Source: Cryobacterium gelidum
GTDB lineage: Bacteria > Actinomycetota > Actinomycetes > Actinomycetales > Microbacteriaceae
Reading direction: 5' to 3'
Assembly: GCF_004403985.1 (NCBI RefSeq)
Contig: NZ_SOHL01000020.1
Coordinates: 62,001-126,000 of the forward strand
Length of the DNA: 64,000 bases
Below are positions 26,884 through 36,191 of the stretch, one piece after another. Made by a program: the position numbers and the translations under genes. The notes beneath the pieces were generated by a model, which was given only the letters and a program-made list of their open reading frames with translations, was not told the DNA's origin and made no database searches. How positions within the stretch are numbered: position 1 is the stretch's first letter; each line of letters opens with the position of its first letter.

Positions 26884-26904
26884 GCCAGGCAGACGGGGCC
26901 TGGC
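26884..26904. terminator. Hairpin between thiolase and rseP ends
   Basis: Perfect 7-base arms GCCAGGC (26884-26890) and GCCTGGC (26898-26904) around a 7-base loop, between two converging genes. No T-run follows on either strand, so termination is likely but not certain. Confidence 0.45.
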
Positions 26905-27032
26905 TGCCTAGACGATTGGCCCGCAGTACTTCGAGCCCGGCACGGTACTCCACCTCGTCGATGCCGCCCTGTGCCATAACTCGATACTTCGTCTCAGCCC
27001 GGGGCGCCGCATCCGCCCCGGGGAGCAGTGCC

Positions 27033-28412
27033 CTATCCGAAGAAGTTGATCGGCTTGACGATATCGGCGTAGATGAGCAACAGGCTCATCCCACCGAGCA
27101 GAACCACCACAGCCAGGGTGAGCGGCATGAGCTTGGCCATATCGACCGGGCCCGGATCGGGTCGTTTGAACAGTTTGGCGAAGAAGCGACGGATTCCCTC
27201 CCATAGCGCCCCGGCAACATGGCCGCCGTCGAGGGGCAGCAGGGGCACCAGGTTGAAGACGAACAGGGCGATATTCAGTGACCCGAGCAAACCGAGCATG
27301 CTCGCAACCTTGGACGCGACCGGGATCGTATCGATGCTCGCGAGCTCGCCGGCAACGCGGCCCACACCGACTACACTGATCGGACCGTTCACATCGCGCT
27401 CCCCCGGCCCGAACGCAGCATTGGCCACGGCCACGAGCCGGTCGGGCAGGTTGAGAATGAGGTGCGCGACATTGGCGATGTTGGCGCCGACCATGGGCAG
27501 CACAGCGGTCGCCGGCTGCGGCACCAGCTCGGTGGCCGCCCCGATGCCGACGAAGCCGACGTCCTCGGTGACCGCAGCGCCGGAGGCATCCGTTTTGATC
27601 GTGGCGCCGTCGGTGTACACGTAGCGTTCGGTGAGTTTGGGGGCGAGCGTGAGATTCACGTTGGCGCCGTCACGTTCGACGACCACCGCGAGGGTCTGCC
27701 CTGGAGACGAGCGGATGATCTCGGTCGACTGTGCCCAGCTGGTGATGGCGATTCCGGCGATGCTGACCAGGCCGTCGCCCGGTTGCAATCCGGCAGCAGC
27801 CCCGGGCGAGGCTTCATCGGTGGCCGCGCAGGTCTGTCGGTCGCTCGATGCGGGCAGCACGCACTGGCTCACGCTGCCAACGGTGGTACTGATCTGCGCG
27901 GTACCGAATCCCATGAGCAAAATGGCGAACATTACGATCGCGATGAGCAGGTTCATGGCCGGCCCGCCCAGCATGATGATCACACGTTTGTAGACGGGCA
28001 ACTGATAGAACGCGCGGTGGTCTTCGCCCTCGCCGATGGTCTCCGCACTGGCCTGGCGGGCGTCATCGACCAGGGTCGACAGGGCGCTCGTCTTTTTCTC
28101 CGGCGCGCCCTCCTGCACCATCTGGTCGAAGAATCCGGTGGTGGTGCTCCGGGGAGCTCCGCCCTTCTTGGCGGGAGGGAACATGCCGATCATGGCGATA
28201 TATCCACCCATAGGGATGGCTTTGACGCCGTACTCCGTCTCGCCCTTGGTGCGAGACCAGATGGTCGGGCCGAAGCCGATCATGTACTGGGTCACCTTGA
28301 CGCCGAACAGCTTGGCGGGCACCAGGTGGCCGATTTCGTGCAGGCCGATCGAGAGCGCAAGGCCGACGACGACAATAGCGACACCGAGTATGAACAGCAG
28401 TACGGTTTCCAC
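27033..28412 (-). CDS. rseP: Site-2 (M50 family) zinc metalloprotease RseP/Rip
   Basis: Intramembrane protease that cleaves anti-sigma factors and other membrane proteins. The 459-residue protein has the zinc-binding HEIGH in the first transmembrane helix (25-29), the GGYIAMIGM segment, a PDZ-like domain around residues 200-260 (SPGAAAGLQPGDGLVSI) and the second active-site motif LPLDGGHV near residue 400. A long insert of about 60 residues precedes the second helix. It is divergent from the kinase gene; dxr, its usual actinobacterial neighbour, lies beyond that kinase-lipoprotein pair. Confidence 0.94.
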   Translation of the reverse strand: METVLLFILGVAIVVVGLALSIGLHEIGHLVPAKLFGVKVTQYMIGFGPTIWSRTKGETEYGVKAIPMGGYIAMIGMFPPAKKGGAPRSTTTGFFDQMVQEGAPEKKTSALSTLVDDARQASAETIGEGEDHRAFYQLPVYKRVIIMLGGPAMNLLIAIVMFAILLMGFGTAQISTTVGSVSQCVLPASSDRQTCAATDEASPGAAAGLQPGDGLVSIAGIAITSWAQSTEIIRSSPGQTLAVVVERDGANVNLTLAPKLTERYVYTDGATIKTDASGAAVTEDVGFVGIGAATELVPQPATAVLPMVGANIANVAHLILNLPDRLVAVANAAFGPGERDVNGPISVVGVGRVAGELASIDTIPVASKVASMLGLLGSLNIALFVFNLVPLLPLDGGHVAGALWEGIRRFFAKLFKRPDPGPVDMAKLMPLTLAVVVLLGGMSLLLIYADIVKPINFFG

Positions 28413-28520
28413 TTTTGTAGAGTAACCGCATCAAGCTGCAAAGGGGCTGGCCGTGCGGCCCGACCTCCCGATACGGGAGCGCATGTGCTTTGCTAGAGGA
28501 TGGACGCACGAGGAGGTCCC

Positions 28521-29732
28521 TTGTCTGACGAATCTATTCCCACGCAGCAGTTGCCCGCTTCGGCTAGACCCGGCCTGGTTGGCAGCCTGCTAGCGGACCG
28601 TTTTATGATCGAGAGCCTCATAGGTACCGGGGGGATGGCATCCGTCTATCGAGCGACGGACACGGCGCTTGGCCGCACGGTGGCCGTCAAACTGTTTCGA
28701 GCCGACGGCTCTGCCGCCGAACCTGAGCGCCAGAGCGGCGAGATCGCCCTGCTCGCGAGCCTGAACCATTTCGCCCTGGTCACCCTGTTCGATGCCGGCA
28801 CCGCGATGGTCGACGGCGTGCCGCGCGCGTTCATCGTGATGGAACTCGTCGACGGCCCCGACCTCCGTGCACGCATCGAGGGTGGACCACTACCGAGCCT
28901 CGATGTGGCCGTGATGGGTGCCGACCTCGCCGAAGCGCTGCACTACGTGCACGAGCAGGGCATCATTCACCGTGACGTGAAGCCGGCCAACGTTCTGCTG
29001 GCGACCTCTGGCTTTCCCGGCCGCAGCATGCACGCCAAGCTCGCCGACTTCGGCATCGCTCGGCTGCTCGATGAGACCCGGCTCACCGCGACCGGGTCAC
29101 TGCTCGGTACAGCCAGTTATCTCAGCCCCGAGCAGGCCCTCGGTGGCGCGATCGGGGCACCAACGGATGTCTACTCGCTCGGCCTGGTTCTGCTCGAGTG
29201 CCTCACCGGCCTGCGCGCCTATCCCGGAACGGCTGTGGAATCGGCAATGGCCCGGCTACAACGCCAGCCCGAGATTCCGAACGCGCTCGGCCGAGACTGG
29301 ATCGAGGTACTGGCCGCCATGACCGCCCGCGACACCGCCGACCGGTCCACCGCCGCCGAGGCCTCCCTGCTGCTGCGCGCCCTCGCCACTGAAACCGAGG
29401 ATCAGGCCGTGGCCACGCTGGTGCTGCCGGCCAGTACGGGCAGTGACGCCGCGCCGACCGAGGTCCTGACGGCGGATCCTGCGCCGAAGCCCAAGCCGGC
29501 GACCGCGGCTGTTTCCTGGAAGCAGACCGGGACCAAGCCGGCCCCGGCTACGCGCAGCCGCCGGACCATCCTCTGGACTATGGCGGCCACTCTGGTCGTC
29601 GCCGTGATCGCCCTTGGTGCGCTGTTCCTGCGCGGCGGCGCCGAGCCGGCCGTGGTTCCGCCGAACTATCCAGCGGTCGACGGCACCCTCGGCACGCACC
29701 TGGAACAGCTACAGAAAAGTGTGAACCCGTGA
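28521..29732 (+). CDS. Transmembrane serine/threonine protein kinase (PknB-like)
   Basis: Hanks-type kinase of 403 residues. The glycine loop is GTGGMASVY (about 35-43), the ATP lysine is in VAVKLF (K57), and the catalytic HRDVKPAN, DFG and activation-loop GTASYLSPEQ are present, so it should be active. An Ala/Pro-rich juxtamembrane linker leads to a single transmembrane segment near 350-370, with only about 35 residues outside and no PASTA repeats. I chose the TTG at 28521 because AGGAGG lies 4 bases upstream; an in-frame ATG at 28500 lacks one. It overlaps the lipoprotein gene by 4 bases. Confidence 0.9.
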   Translation: MSDESIPTQQLPASARPGLVGSLLADRFMIESLIGTGGMASVYRATDTALGRTVAVKLFRADGSAAEPERQSGEIALLASLNHFALVTLFDAGTAMVDGVPRAFIVMELVDGPDLRARIEGGPLPSLDVAVMGADLAEALHYVHEQGIIHRDVKPANVLLATSGFPGRSMHAKLADFGIARLLDETRLTATGSLLGTASYLSPEQALGGAIGAPTDVYSLGLVLLECLTGLRAYPGTAVESAMARLQRQPEIPNALGRDWIEVLAAMTARDTADRSTAAEASLLLRALATETEDQAVATLVLPASTGSDAAPTEVLTADPAPKPKPATAAVSWKQTGTKPAPATRSRRTILWTMAATLVVAVIALGALFLRGGAEPAVVPPNYPAVDGTLGTHLEQLQKSVNP

Positions 29733-30262
29733 ATCGACGCATCCGCAATCGTCTGACCGTGGCCGTGGCCACCGGACTTCTCCTTCTGGTGCCGCTGGCA
29801 GGCTGCGCTGGTGAGCCGGTCCAGCTTGAGGCCTCGACCGCCGGGAATCTGCAGGCTGCGATGCTCGACATCACCGAGGCAGCCGCGGCCGGCGACTTCA
29901 GCGCGGCCCAATCACTCCTGACCGATCTGCAGGCGAACCTGCACGCTGCCGCCGTAGCCGGGCAGGTGAGCGCCGAACGATCCTCGTCGATTCAAACCGC
30001 GATCAACCTGGTCAGCGCCGATTTGACGGCGGAGATCGAGGCTACAGCGGTGGCGGCCGAAGCGGCTGCTGCGGCCGCAGCGAAGGCCGCAGCCCTCACC
30101 GAACAGCAGAACGCCGATAACGCCGAAAAGGCGGCCGAGGACTCCAGGGAGGCGGCCGACAACGCTCGCGAGGCGGAGAAGAAGGCCGCTGAAGACGCGA
30201 GGAAGGCGTGGGAAGAGTGTCTCAAGGACGGAGACCAGGACTCGTCCGCACAGTGTGACTAG
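29729..30262 (+). CDS. Alanine-rich lipoprotein coupled to the kinase
   Basis: Predicted lipoprotein of 177 residues with a hydrophobic signal and a lipobox ending in LAGC (Cys26 or so). The mature part has a small helical domain followed by a long, highly charged Ala/Glu/Lys stretch (about 105-165) that should form one extended helix or coiled coil, and it ends with two cysteines (EECLKDG, AQCD). The GTG start overlaps the kinase stop, so the two are co-translated. I recognise no family. It could be the kinase's envelope partner, but that is inference from coupling alone. Confidence 0.75.
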   Translation: MNRRIRNRLTVAVATGLLLLVPLAGCAGEPVQLEASTAGNLQAAMLDITEAAAAGDFSAAQSLLTDLQANLHAAAVAGQVSAERSSSIQTAINLVSADLTAEIEATAVAAEAAAAAAAKAAALTEQQNADNAEKAAEDSREAADNAREAEKKAAEDARKAWEECLKDGDQDSSAQCD

Positions 30263-30279
30263 CCCCTGGCGCCTGGCAG

Positions 30280-31362
30280 CTATCGTGCGGCGATCAGCCG
30301 ATCGGCGGCGGCCCGCGCCCAGCGCTCAGCGTCGGCGAGCGAGTCGAGGGTGAGGGCACCGTCGGGTTCGTGGGATTCGACCACGCGTAGTACCGTGTCG
30401 ACGATGTCTAGAAAACCGATGCGTCCGTCGTGAAAAGCAGCGACGGCCTGCTCGTTGGCGGCGTTGAACACGGCGGGATAGGTACCGCCCTTGCGGCCGA
30501 CCGTCTTGGCCAGTTCAACCGCCGGGAAGGCGTTCGTGTCGAGCGGTTCGAAGGTCCAGCTGTGCGGCACCGTCCAGTCGATCGGGGTGCCGACTGCGGC
30601 GACCCGGTTTGGCCAGTCCAGTCCGAGCGAGATCGGCAACCGCATGTCGGGCGGGGACGCTTGCGCGATGGTCGACCCGTCGATGAATTCAACCATCGAG
30701 TGCACCACAGATTGCGGGTGCACGACGGCGTCGATGCGGTCGTATTCCACGTCGAACAGCAGGTGCGCCTCGATGATTTCCAGCCCCTTGTTCATAAGGG
30801 TGGCCGAATTGGTGGTCACGACGAGGCCCATGTTCCAGGTTGGGTGTGCGAGGGCCTGCGCGGGAGTGACCCGGGCAAGCTGCTCACGGGTGAAACCGCG
30901 AAATGGCCCACCGGATGCCGTCAGCACGAGTCGTCGCACCTCATGCTGGGTTCCTGCGAGCAAGGCCTGCGCGATAGCGGAGTGTTCAGAATCGACGGGC
31001 ACGATCTGTCCGGGCGCAGCGAGCGATTTCACCAAGTCGCCGCCGACGATGAGCGATTCCTTGTTGGCCAGGGCCAGGGTCCGACCGGCCCTCAGCGCGG
31101 CGAGTGTCGGTCCGAGGCCGACCGAACCGGTGATGCCGTTGAGCACGACGTCGGCGTCGACGTCGCGCACGAGCTGCTCGGCAGCATCGGCCCCTAAAGC
31201 GGTGTGCTCGACCCGAAAGTCGATGGCCTGCCCATCGAGCATCTCGCGGTTGCTTCCGGCAGCGAGACCGACCACCTCAAACCGCTCGGGATTGGCACGG
31301 ATGACGTCGAGGGCCTGGGTACCGATGGAGCCCGTAGACCCGAGGACAATTACTCTTTGCAC
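30280..31362 (-). CDS. dxr: 1-deoxy-D-xylulose 5-phosphate reductoisomerase
   Basis: Second enzyme of the MEP isoprenoid pathway, making MEP from DXP with NADPH. The protein has 360 residues, slightly shorter than the E. coli enzyme. The NADPH motif [15 protein letters not shown] is at the N-terminus, followed by [10 protein letters not shown], the metal-binding [12 protein letters not shown] and the substrate-loop GGPFRG. The final helical domain is present. It shares the pathway with ispG in this window. Confidence 0.96.
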   Translation of the reverse strand: MQRVIVLGSTGSIGTQALDVIRANPERFEVVGLAAGSNREMLDGQAIDFRVEHTALGADAAEQLVRDVDADVVLNGITGSVGLGPTLAALRAGRTLALANKESLIVGGDLVKSLAAPGQIVPVDSEHSAIAQALLAGTQHEVRRLVLTASGGPFRGFTREQLARVTPAQALAHPTWNMGLVVTTNSATLMNKGLEIIEAHLLFDVEYDRIDAVVHPQSVVHSMVEFIDGSTIAQASPPDMRLPISLGLDWPNRVAAVGTPIDWTVPHSWTFEPLDTNAFPAVELAKTVGRKGGTYPAVFNAANEQAVAAFHDGRIGFLDIVDTVLRVVESHEPDGALTLDSLADAERWARAAADRLIAAR

Positions 31363-31406
31363 CCCTCCATGCTAGGTGCACGCCGCCGGAGCTGTAGTGT
31401 CAACGG

Positions 31407-32234
31407 GTGACTGGTGCCAAAGCAGAACCCAAAGACAAAGACGAAGCCGGTCCCCAAGATAGCGACGCCTCAGCCGTCATCGCCGACGTGCCCGACGAAC
31501 CAGAACGCGTGAAGCGTCCAGGATTCGTCTACTTTCTCGGCTACGGCATCATGGCCCCGGTCGCCCGCATCGTGTTTCGCCCGCACATCGTTGGCCGCGA
31601 GAACATCCCGGCGACCGGCAAAGTCATCCTCGCGAGCAACCATCTCTCCTTCATCGACAGCATCGTCATTCCACTCGTCGCGACCCGGCGCGTGCAGTTT
31701 CTCGCGAAATCGACCTACTTCACCGGAACCGGATTTCAGGGCTGGGTGTCCCGCACGTTCTTCACCGCGATCGGTGCGATCGGTGTCGAACGCGGCGCCG
31801 GACAGGCCGCGCAAGTCGCGCTCGACGCCGGTCGCGCCGTGCTCGAAGCCGAGGGCGCCTTCGCGATCTACCCGGAAGGCACACGTTCCCTCGACGGGCG
31901 TCTCTATAAGGGTCGCACCGGCGTCGCCTGGCTTGCTCTGAGCACGGGCGCCGTCGTGGTGCCGGTCGGACTGATCGGCACCCAGGAAATTCAGCCGGTC
32001 GGCACCAAGGTTCCGCGAATCCGCCGGGTCACGGTCAGCTTCGGTCAACCGCTCGACCTCGGCCATCACGGCCATGCCAACTCCGGGAAGGCCCGCCGCC
32101 AGGCCACGGATGAGGTCATGGCGGCCATTCACAGCCTGTCCGGCCAGGAATTGGCACACGCCTACAACGAATCCCCACCGGTCGGAACGCTGAATCGCCT
32201 CGCCCATCGGGTCTTTCCGCGCGAACGCCTGTAA
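31407..32234 (+). CDS. 1-acyl-sn-glycerol-3-phosphate acyltransferase (PlsC family)
   Basis: Acyltransferase of phospholipid synthesis, 275 residues, probably making phosphatidic acid. The catalytic NHLSFID (N78 to D84, H79 and D84 active) and the substrate motif YPEGTRS are intact. An N-terminal 35-residue acidic/lysine-rich segment precedes the first hydrophobic stretch. The start is the GTG at 31407, 44 bases from the divergent dxr start. Confidence 0.9.
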   Translation: MTGAKAEPKDKDEAGPQDSDASAVIADVPDEPERVKRPGFVYFLGYGIMAPVARIVFRPHIVGRENIPATGKVILASNHLSFIDSIVIPLVATRRVQFLAKSTYFTGTGFQGWVSRTFFTAIGAIGVERGAGQAAQVALDAGRAVLEAEGAFAIYPEGTRSLDGRLYKGRTGVAWLALSTGAVVVPVGLIGTQEIQPVGTKVPRIRRVTVSFGQPLDLGHHGHANSGKARRQATDEVMAAIHSLSGQELAHAYNESPPVGTLNRLAHRVFPRERL

Positions 32235-32298
32235 CAGCAGGCTCCGGCTTGTCGGCGGCGCGGAGGGCGGACACAGCCGACAGTCATAGGCTGGAGGA

Positions 32299-33645
32299 AT
32301 GACTGCAACGTATTCGGTGCCCCAGCAACGCAAGCTCGTGACGGCTCTTCCCGGCCCCAAGTCGGTTGAATTACAGGCCAGGCGGGAGAAGACGGTCGCC
32401 CGCGGGGCCGGAACCCTCGCCAACATCTACATGGACCACGGCGCGGGAGCCATCCTGGTCGACGTCGACGGTAACCAGATCATCGATCTCGGGTGCGGCA
32501 TCGGGGTGACCACGATCGGTCACGCCCATCCGGAGGTCGCAGCTGCGGCATCCGCTCAGGCGGCGAAACTGACCCACACCCTATTCACCGTCACGCCATA
32601 CGAGAACTACGTGGCCGTCGCCGAGAAACTCGCCGAGATCACCCCCGGCGACTTCGAGAAGCACTCGGTGCTCGTCAACACCGGTGCGGAAGCGGTGGAG
32701 AACGCGGTGAAGATCGCCCGCAAGTTCACCGGTCGCCGCGCGATCGTTGCCCTCGACCATGCCTTTCACGGTCGCACCAACCTCACCATGACGATGACAT
32801 ACCGGCCTTGGCCGGAACGGGCCGGCATGGGTCCGTTCCCCGGCGAAATCTACAGCGTGCCGACCAGCTACCCGTTCCGGGACGGCCTGAGCGGTCTGGA
32901 AGCGGCAGAAAAGACCATCGACTACATCAACACCCACATCGGCGCGAGTGAGGTCGCTGCGTTCTTCGTCGAGCCCATCCAGGGCGACGGCGGCGTCGTC
33001 ATTCCCGCGCCCGGCTATTTCAAGCGCATTCGCGAATTCTGCACCGAGAATGGCATCGTCTTCGTCGCCGATGAGATTCAGGCTGGCATTGCCCGCACCG
33101 GAGTCTGGTACTCGATCGAACACCACGGTGTCGTGCCCGACCTGATCACCACGGCTAAGGGCATCGCCGGCGGTCTTCCGCTCGCCGCCGTCACCGGTCG
33201 CGCCGACATCATGGATTCCGTACAGCCCGGCGGTATCGGCGGCACCTTCGGTGGCAACCCGGTCTCGACCGCAGCCGCCCTCGCGGTGTTCAACCTGATC
33301 GAGCGGGACAACCTGCTCGGCGAGGCGCAGCGGGTCGAAGCGGCACTCTGGGCGCGCATCGGCGACTGGGCCGAGAAGTTCTCCATCGTCGGCGAAGTGC
33401 GCGGCAAGGGCGCCATGTTCGGCGTCGAGCTCGTGCACCCGGGCACCAAGAAGCCCTACCCCGAAGCGCTGACCGCGCTGATCAAGCACGCGACCACGAA
33501 CGGTGTCATTGCCCTGGATGCCGGCAGCTGGGATTCCGTGCTGCGCATCATGCCGTCCGTCGTGATCTCCGACGAACTCATCGACGACGCGGCGACCGTG
33601 CTCGAAGAAGCCTTGACCGCCCTCGTCGCCGCCTACCCCGCGTAA
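32299..33645 (+). CDS. gabT: 4-aminobutyrate aminotransferase, copy 1
   Basis: PLP-dependent class III aminotransferase of 448 residues that converts GABA and 2-oxoglutarate to succinate semialdehyde and glutamate. The PLP lysine is K287 in TTAKGIAGG. The N-terminal QQRKLVTALPGPKS, the VNTGAEAVENAVKIAR segment and the FVADEIQAGIARTG motif are typical GabT features. A second, closely similar gene lies at 36828. An inverted repeat GTCGGC/GCCGAC lies just before its GGAGG site. Confidence 0.92.
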   Translation: MTATYSVPQQRKLVTALPGPKSVELQARREKTVARGAGTLANIYMDHGAGAILVDVDGNQIIDLGCGIGVTTIGHAHPEVAAAASAQAAKLTHTLFTVTPYENYVAVAEKLAEITPGDFEKHSVLVNTGAEAVENAVKIARKFTGRRAIVALDHAFHGRTNLTMTMTYRPWPERAGMGPFPGEIYSVPTSYPFRDGLSGLEAAEKTIDYINTHIGASEVAAFFVEPIQGDGGVVIPAPGYFKRIREFCTENGIVFVADEIQAGIARTGVWYSIEHHGVVPDLITTAKGIAGGLPLAAVTGRADIMDSVQPGGIGGTFGGNPVSTAAALAVFNLIERDNLLGEAQRVEAALWARIGDWAEKFSIVGEVRGKGAMFGVELVHPGTKKPYPEALTALIKHATTNGVIALDAGSWDSVLRIMPSVVISDELIDDAATVLEEALTALVAAYPA

Positions 33646-33853
33646 GTTCTGGATTGTGCGGGCAGGCGACGCTCGCTCGACCGCCAGCCTCGGAATTCAG
33701 CGGAGTGATGCAGGTGGCCGGGAACCACTCCGCATCGCACACCCGCGACACCGGCGAGTCCAGGTCGCCGGTGAGTTCCGCAGCGATGTGGTCGACGGTG
33801 TCGGCAGCCACGCTCTCGCCGGTCGCGCAGCCGGTGAGAACAAGAAGTGCCAT
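33578..33853 (-). CDS. Possible small or degenerate lipoprotein ORF
   Basis: A weak candidate, 91 codons. From the ATG at 33853 it reads MALLVLTGCATGES, a lipobox-like LTGC, then a plausible secreted segment with a Cys pair (VCDAEWFPATC). There is almost no basic N-region before the hydrophobic core, and the C-terminal third is Arg-rich noise antisense to the end of gabT. It lies 33 bases after the PadR-associated membrane gene on the same strand. It may be a remnant with a lost start or a frameshift. Confidence 0.3.
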   Translation of the reverse strand: MALLVLTGCATGESVAADTVDHIAAELTGDLDSPVSRVCDAEWFPATCITPLNSEAGGRASVACPHNPELTRGRRRRGRSRLLRARSPRRR

Positions 33854-33886
33854 CTCGGTACCCGCCGTGCGCCATCGCGTGGCGCG

Positions 33887-34978
33887 TCATTGTTCGGCCA
33901 CTGGTGCAGCAGATGGTGTCGTCGCCGGCGATAGCGTGGGCGATGGCTCTCCCGCAGCGGGCACGTCGACGAGCGGCTGCACCTGGGTGAACGGGAGCGG
34001 CGCTGCTGCGGCATCCGCTTGGTGTGCCTGCCCGAGATAGTCGTAGGAGTAGTCGATATCTCCTGAGGTCACCAGCCGCAGCGGGTACACATTCCAGCCG
34101 CTGCCGCCCGGCACCAACAGGCTCGGCACGACCATGTCCTGCTCGCCGGTTGCATCCAGCTGGGGCACGTAGTGGGTATTGACCGGGTCATTCACCACGT
34201 TGAGCGCGCGGCCGTCCTGGTCGAACAACTGCACGTCGGTGAGCGGCTGGCCGTCGGCGTCGTAGGCGAACACGTTGGTGACCTCCTGGCCGTTCTGCAT
34301 GAGTCCAGGCGTGCTGTAGGGGGTGTCATCTACATACGCGCTGGTCTGCGCACTGGCCTGATTCGCCGTTACCGCCAGCACCAGCGGCAGCACGAGGACC
34401 GCGCACACGCTGACCACGGTGCGAAAGCCGGGCAACCACCGCCACGGCAACCACCGTCCGCGGCCCCACTGCACGCTCAAGATCACGAAGGCCCCAAATA
34501 CGATCCAACGCACCGGGTCGGTCGGCACCGTTCTGATGGCGCCGCCCACAAAGATCTCCGCGACCGCATAGACGACCCAGCCGCGCAGCACCCACCACAG
34601 CGGGCGCAACACGAGAAGAAAGTCGAGTACCGCCGCACCGGCCGCACTCGAGCGGATGCGCCGGGCCGCGCCAGCCCGCACGGCACCGGCCAGGGTGCGC
34701 AGCCGGCGTAGCCGCGGCACCCGAACAGCGGCGCCCGCTCCCCGCAAGGGAAGCCCGGCAGCGCCGCGCAGCTCGTCTGCGTAGGCGACCGGATCACCGA
34801 ACTCGAAGCCGAGCGAGGCGAAATCCGCATCGGCGGCGGCATCCGCTGCCTGCTCCGTCAGGTCGGCTTCTAGCCCCTCGGTGAGGTCGTCGATCTCGTC
34901 GGCCGGCAGATCGCTCAGGGCGGCCCGCACGGCCAGGGCGAAGTCGTGAATGGACTGGATCGTGGCGGTTTCGCTCAT
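33887..34978 (-). CDS. PadR-associated membrane protein (HAAS-like N-terminus)
   Basis: Hypothetical protein of 363 residues. The first 70 residues form an acidic helical domain (ALSDLPADEIDDLTEGLEAD) like the HAAS/DUF1700 domains often encoded beside PadR regulators. A basic segment and several transmembrane helices follow (about 115-200), then an extracytoplasmic domain with no recognised family and a Pro/Thr/Ser-rich tail. Its ATG overlaps the PadR stop, which implies a two-gene operon. Function unknown; in similar pairs the membrane protein is thought to act in envelope signalling. Confidence 0.7.
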   Translation of the reverse strand: MSETATIQSIHDFALAVRAALSDLPADEIDDLTEGLEADLTEQAADAAADADFASLGFEFGDPVAYADELRGAAGLPLRGAGAAVRVPRLRRLRTLAGAVRAGAARRIRSSAAGAAVLDFLLVLRPLWWVLRGWVVYAVAEIFVGGAIRTVPTDPVRWIVFGAFVILSVQWGRGRWLPWRWLPGFRTVVSVCAVLVLPLVLAVTANQASAQTSAYVDDTPYSTPGLMQNGQEVTNVFAYDADGQPLTDVQLFDQDGRALNVVNDPVNTHYVPQLDATGEQDMVVPSLLVPGGSGWNVYPLRLVTSGDIDYSYDYLGQAHQADAAAAPLPFTQVQPLVDVPAAGEPSPTLSPATTPSAAPVAEQ

Positions 34979-35334
34979 GACTTTTCACCGATCGTACGTA
35001 GGTGGACGGTGGGTTGCGGCTGGTTGAGCAGCTGGGTGAGGGTATCGGCGAAGTGGGTCCAGTTTGTGCGTTGTTCGGCCAGCATGGCCCGACCGTTCGC
35101 GTTCATTGCGTAGTACTTCCGGTGCGGCCCGCCGTCGGACGGAACGACATAGCTCGACAGCGCCCCCGCGCTGTAAAGCCGCCGGAGTGTGCCGTAGACG
35201 GATGCGTCGCCGACCTCATCGAGTCCGGCGGCACGCAACCGACGCACGATGTCGTAGCCGTAGCCGTCGTCGTCGACGATCACGGCCAATACGGCCATAT
35301 CGAGCACCCCCTTGAGCAACTGGGTGGTATCCAT
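34975..35334 (-). CDS. PadR family transcriptional regulator
   Basis: Winged-helix regulator of 119 residues. The sequence follows the PadR pattern: LLKGVLDMAVLAVI, then DGYGYDIVRRL, VYGTLRRLYSAGAL for the recognition helix and wing, and GPHRKYYAMNANGR. The ATG at 35334 was chosen because AAAGGA lies 5 bases upstream; an ATG at 35340 is too close to that site. Its partner gene overlaps by 4 bases, so it probably autoregulates the pair. The effector is unknown. Confidence 0.9.
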   Translation of the reverse strand: MDTTQLLKGVLDMAVLAVIVDDDGYGYDIVRRLRAAGLDEVGDASVYGTLRRLYSAGALSSYVVPSDGGPHRKYYAMNANGRAMLAEQRTNWTHFADTLTQLLNQPQPTVHLRTIGEKS

Positions 35335-35425
35335 CGGCATCCTTTCGATCGGCGCTAGCCCTCAACGGATTCCAGACTACTACGCCAACCACACTACCGC
35401 GCCATGCGCAACTTTGGTCGACCGC

Positions 35426-35542
35426 GCCAAGCCGTGGGTATCAGCTCGTTTCAGCACCGAAAAGCGCTCAAATTCGCGGCTCGGCGACGCGCAGCGCGCT
35501 TCAACGGTAGTAACCGACTCCGGGCCGGCTCCTGACCGACCG
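35426..35542. repeat. Direct repeat copy 1 (osmC 3'-end remnant)
   Basis: About 115 bases that match 36192-36297 in the same orientation, including CTCGTTTCAGC, CCGAAAAGCGCTC and GGCTCGGCGACGCG. On the minus strand it reads PVGQEP, a decayed copy of the IGHEPV end of the OsmC protein, followed by the post-stop sequence. It flanks the frameshifted lipoprotein gene. Confidence 0.75.
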
Positions 35543-35595
35543 GACTACACTTGCGCTTAAAAGCACATTTCATACAGTGAACGGGCGGGGAGTCA

Positions 35596-36182
35596 GTGGA
35601 TTTCAGTACTGCCGGTGGCGATATTTCACGCAGCGGTCTGCCCCCACGCGCAATGGAGTCATCGAGGCGCCGGCAGGCTACGGTGATCGCCCGTGCTGCG
35701 ATAATCATGCTGTCGGCACTAGTGCTTTCTGGGTGCGCTTCGCCAGCGCCAGCTGCCCCGGGAGCGAACGTGACACCAACGCAAGCCGACACAACCCCAA
35801 AGCCAGTGGCACCAGCGACGGCCGCGACCGTTTCGACCATTACGATGAGCGGTTCGCAGTTGATGAGTGAGACGGCTACCGACCAGCCGCTGTCCAGCGT
35901 TGACTTTGCGGAGGGGACGAGCCCAGCGTCAACGGTATCGCCCTGGAAAGCAGCGGCCACTTCGCGGTCGGCGACAATGCCCAAGCCTTCTTCGATGCAC
36001 TTCCCCCCGAGCTGGCTTTCGATGAGTACAACGACGGCTCTGGGCCCTTCGTCTACGACAAAGTAGCGGACGCGTCCCCGTGGGGCGAGAGCAACGCCTA
36101 CGGAGGCGTCTCCCGCTTGGCGACCGGCGGAGAAGTGGTCAGCATCGTGGCGCCCGATACGACGAGCGCCTTCTACTGCTAG
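35596..36182 (+). pseudogene. Frameshifted lipoprotein gene
   Basis: From the GTG at 35596 (GGGGAG upstream), or the ATG at 35653, the frame gives a basic N-region and a hydrophobic core ending in a LSGC lipobox, then a Thr/Pro/Ala-rich linker up to about 35912. After that the frame turns to low-complexity noise. The other frame carries clean coding sequence (VNGIALESSGHFAVGD, then DALPPELAFDEYNDG and GGVSRLATGG) to a TAG at 36180-36182. Restoring one G in the G-run at 35913-35916 joins the two as AEGDEPSVNGI. It is a one-base loss, or a sequencing error. No family recognised. Confidence 0.75.
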
Positions 36183-36191
36183 ACCTGCTCG

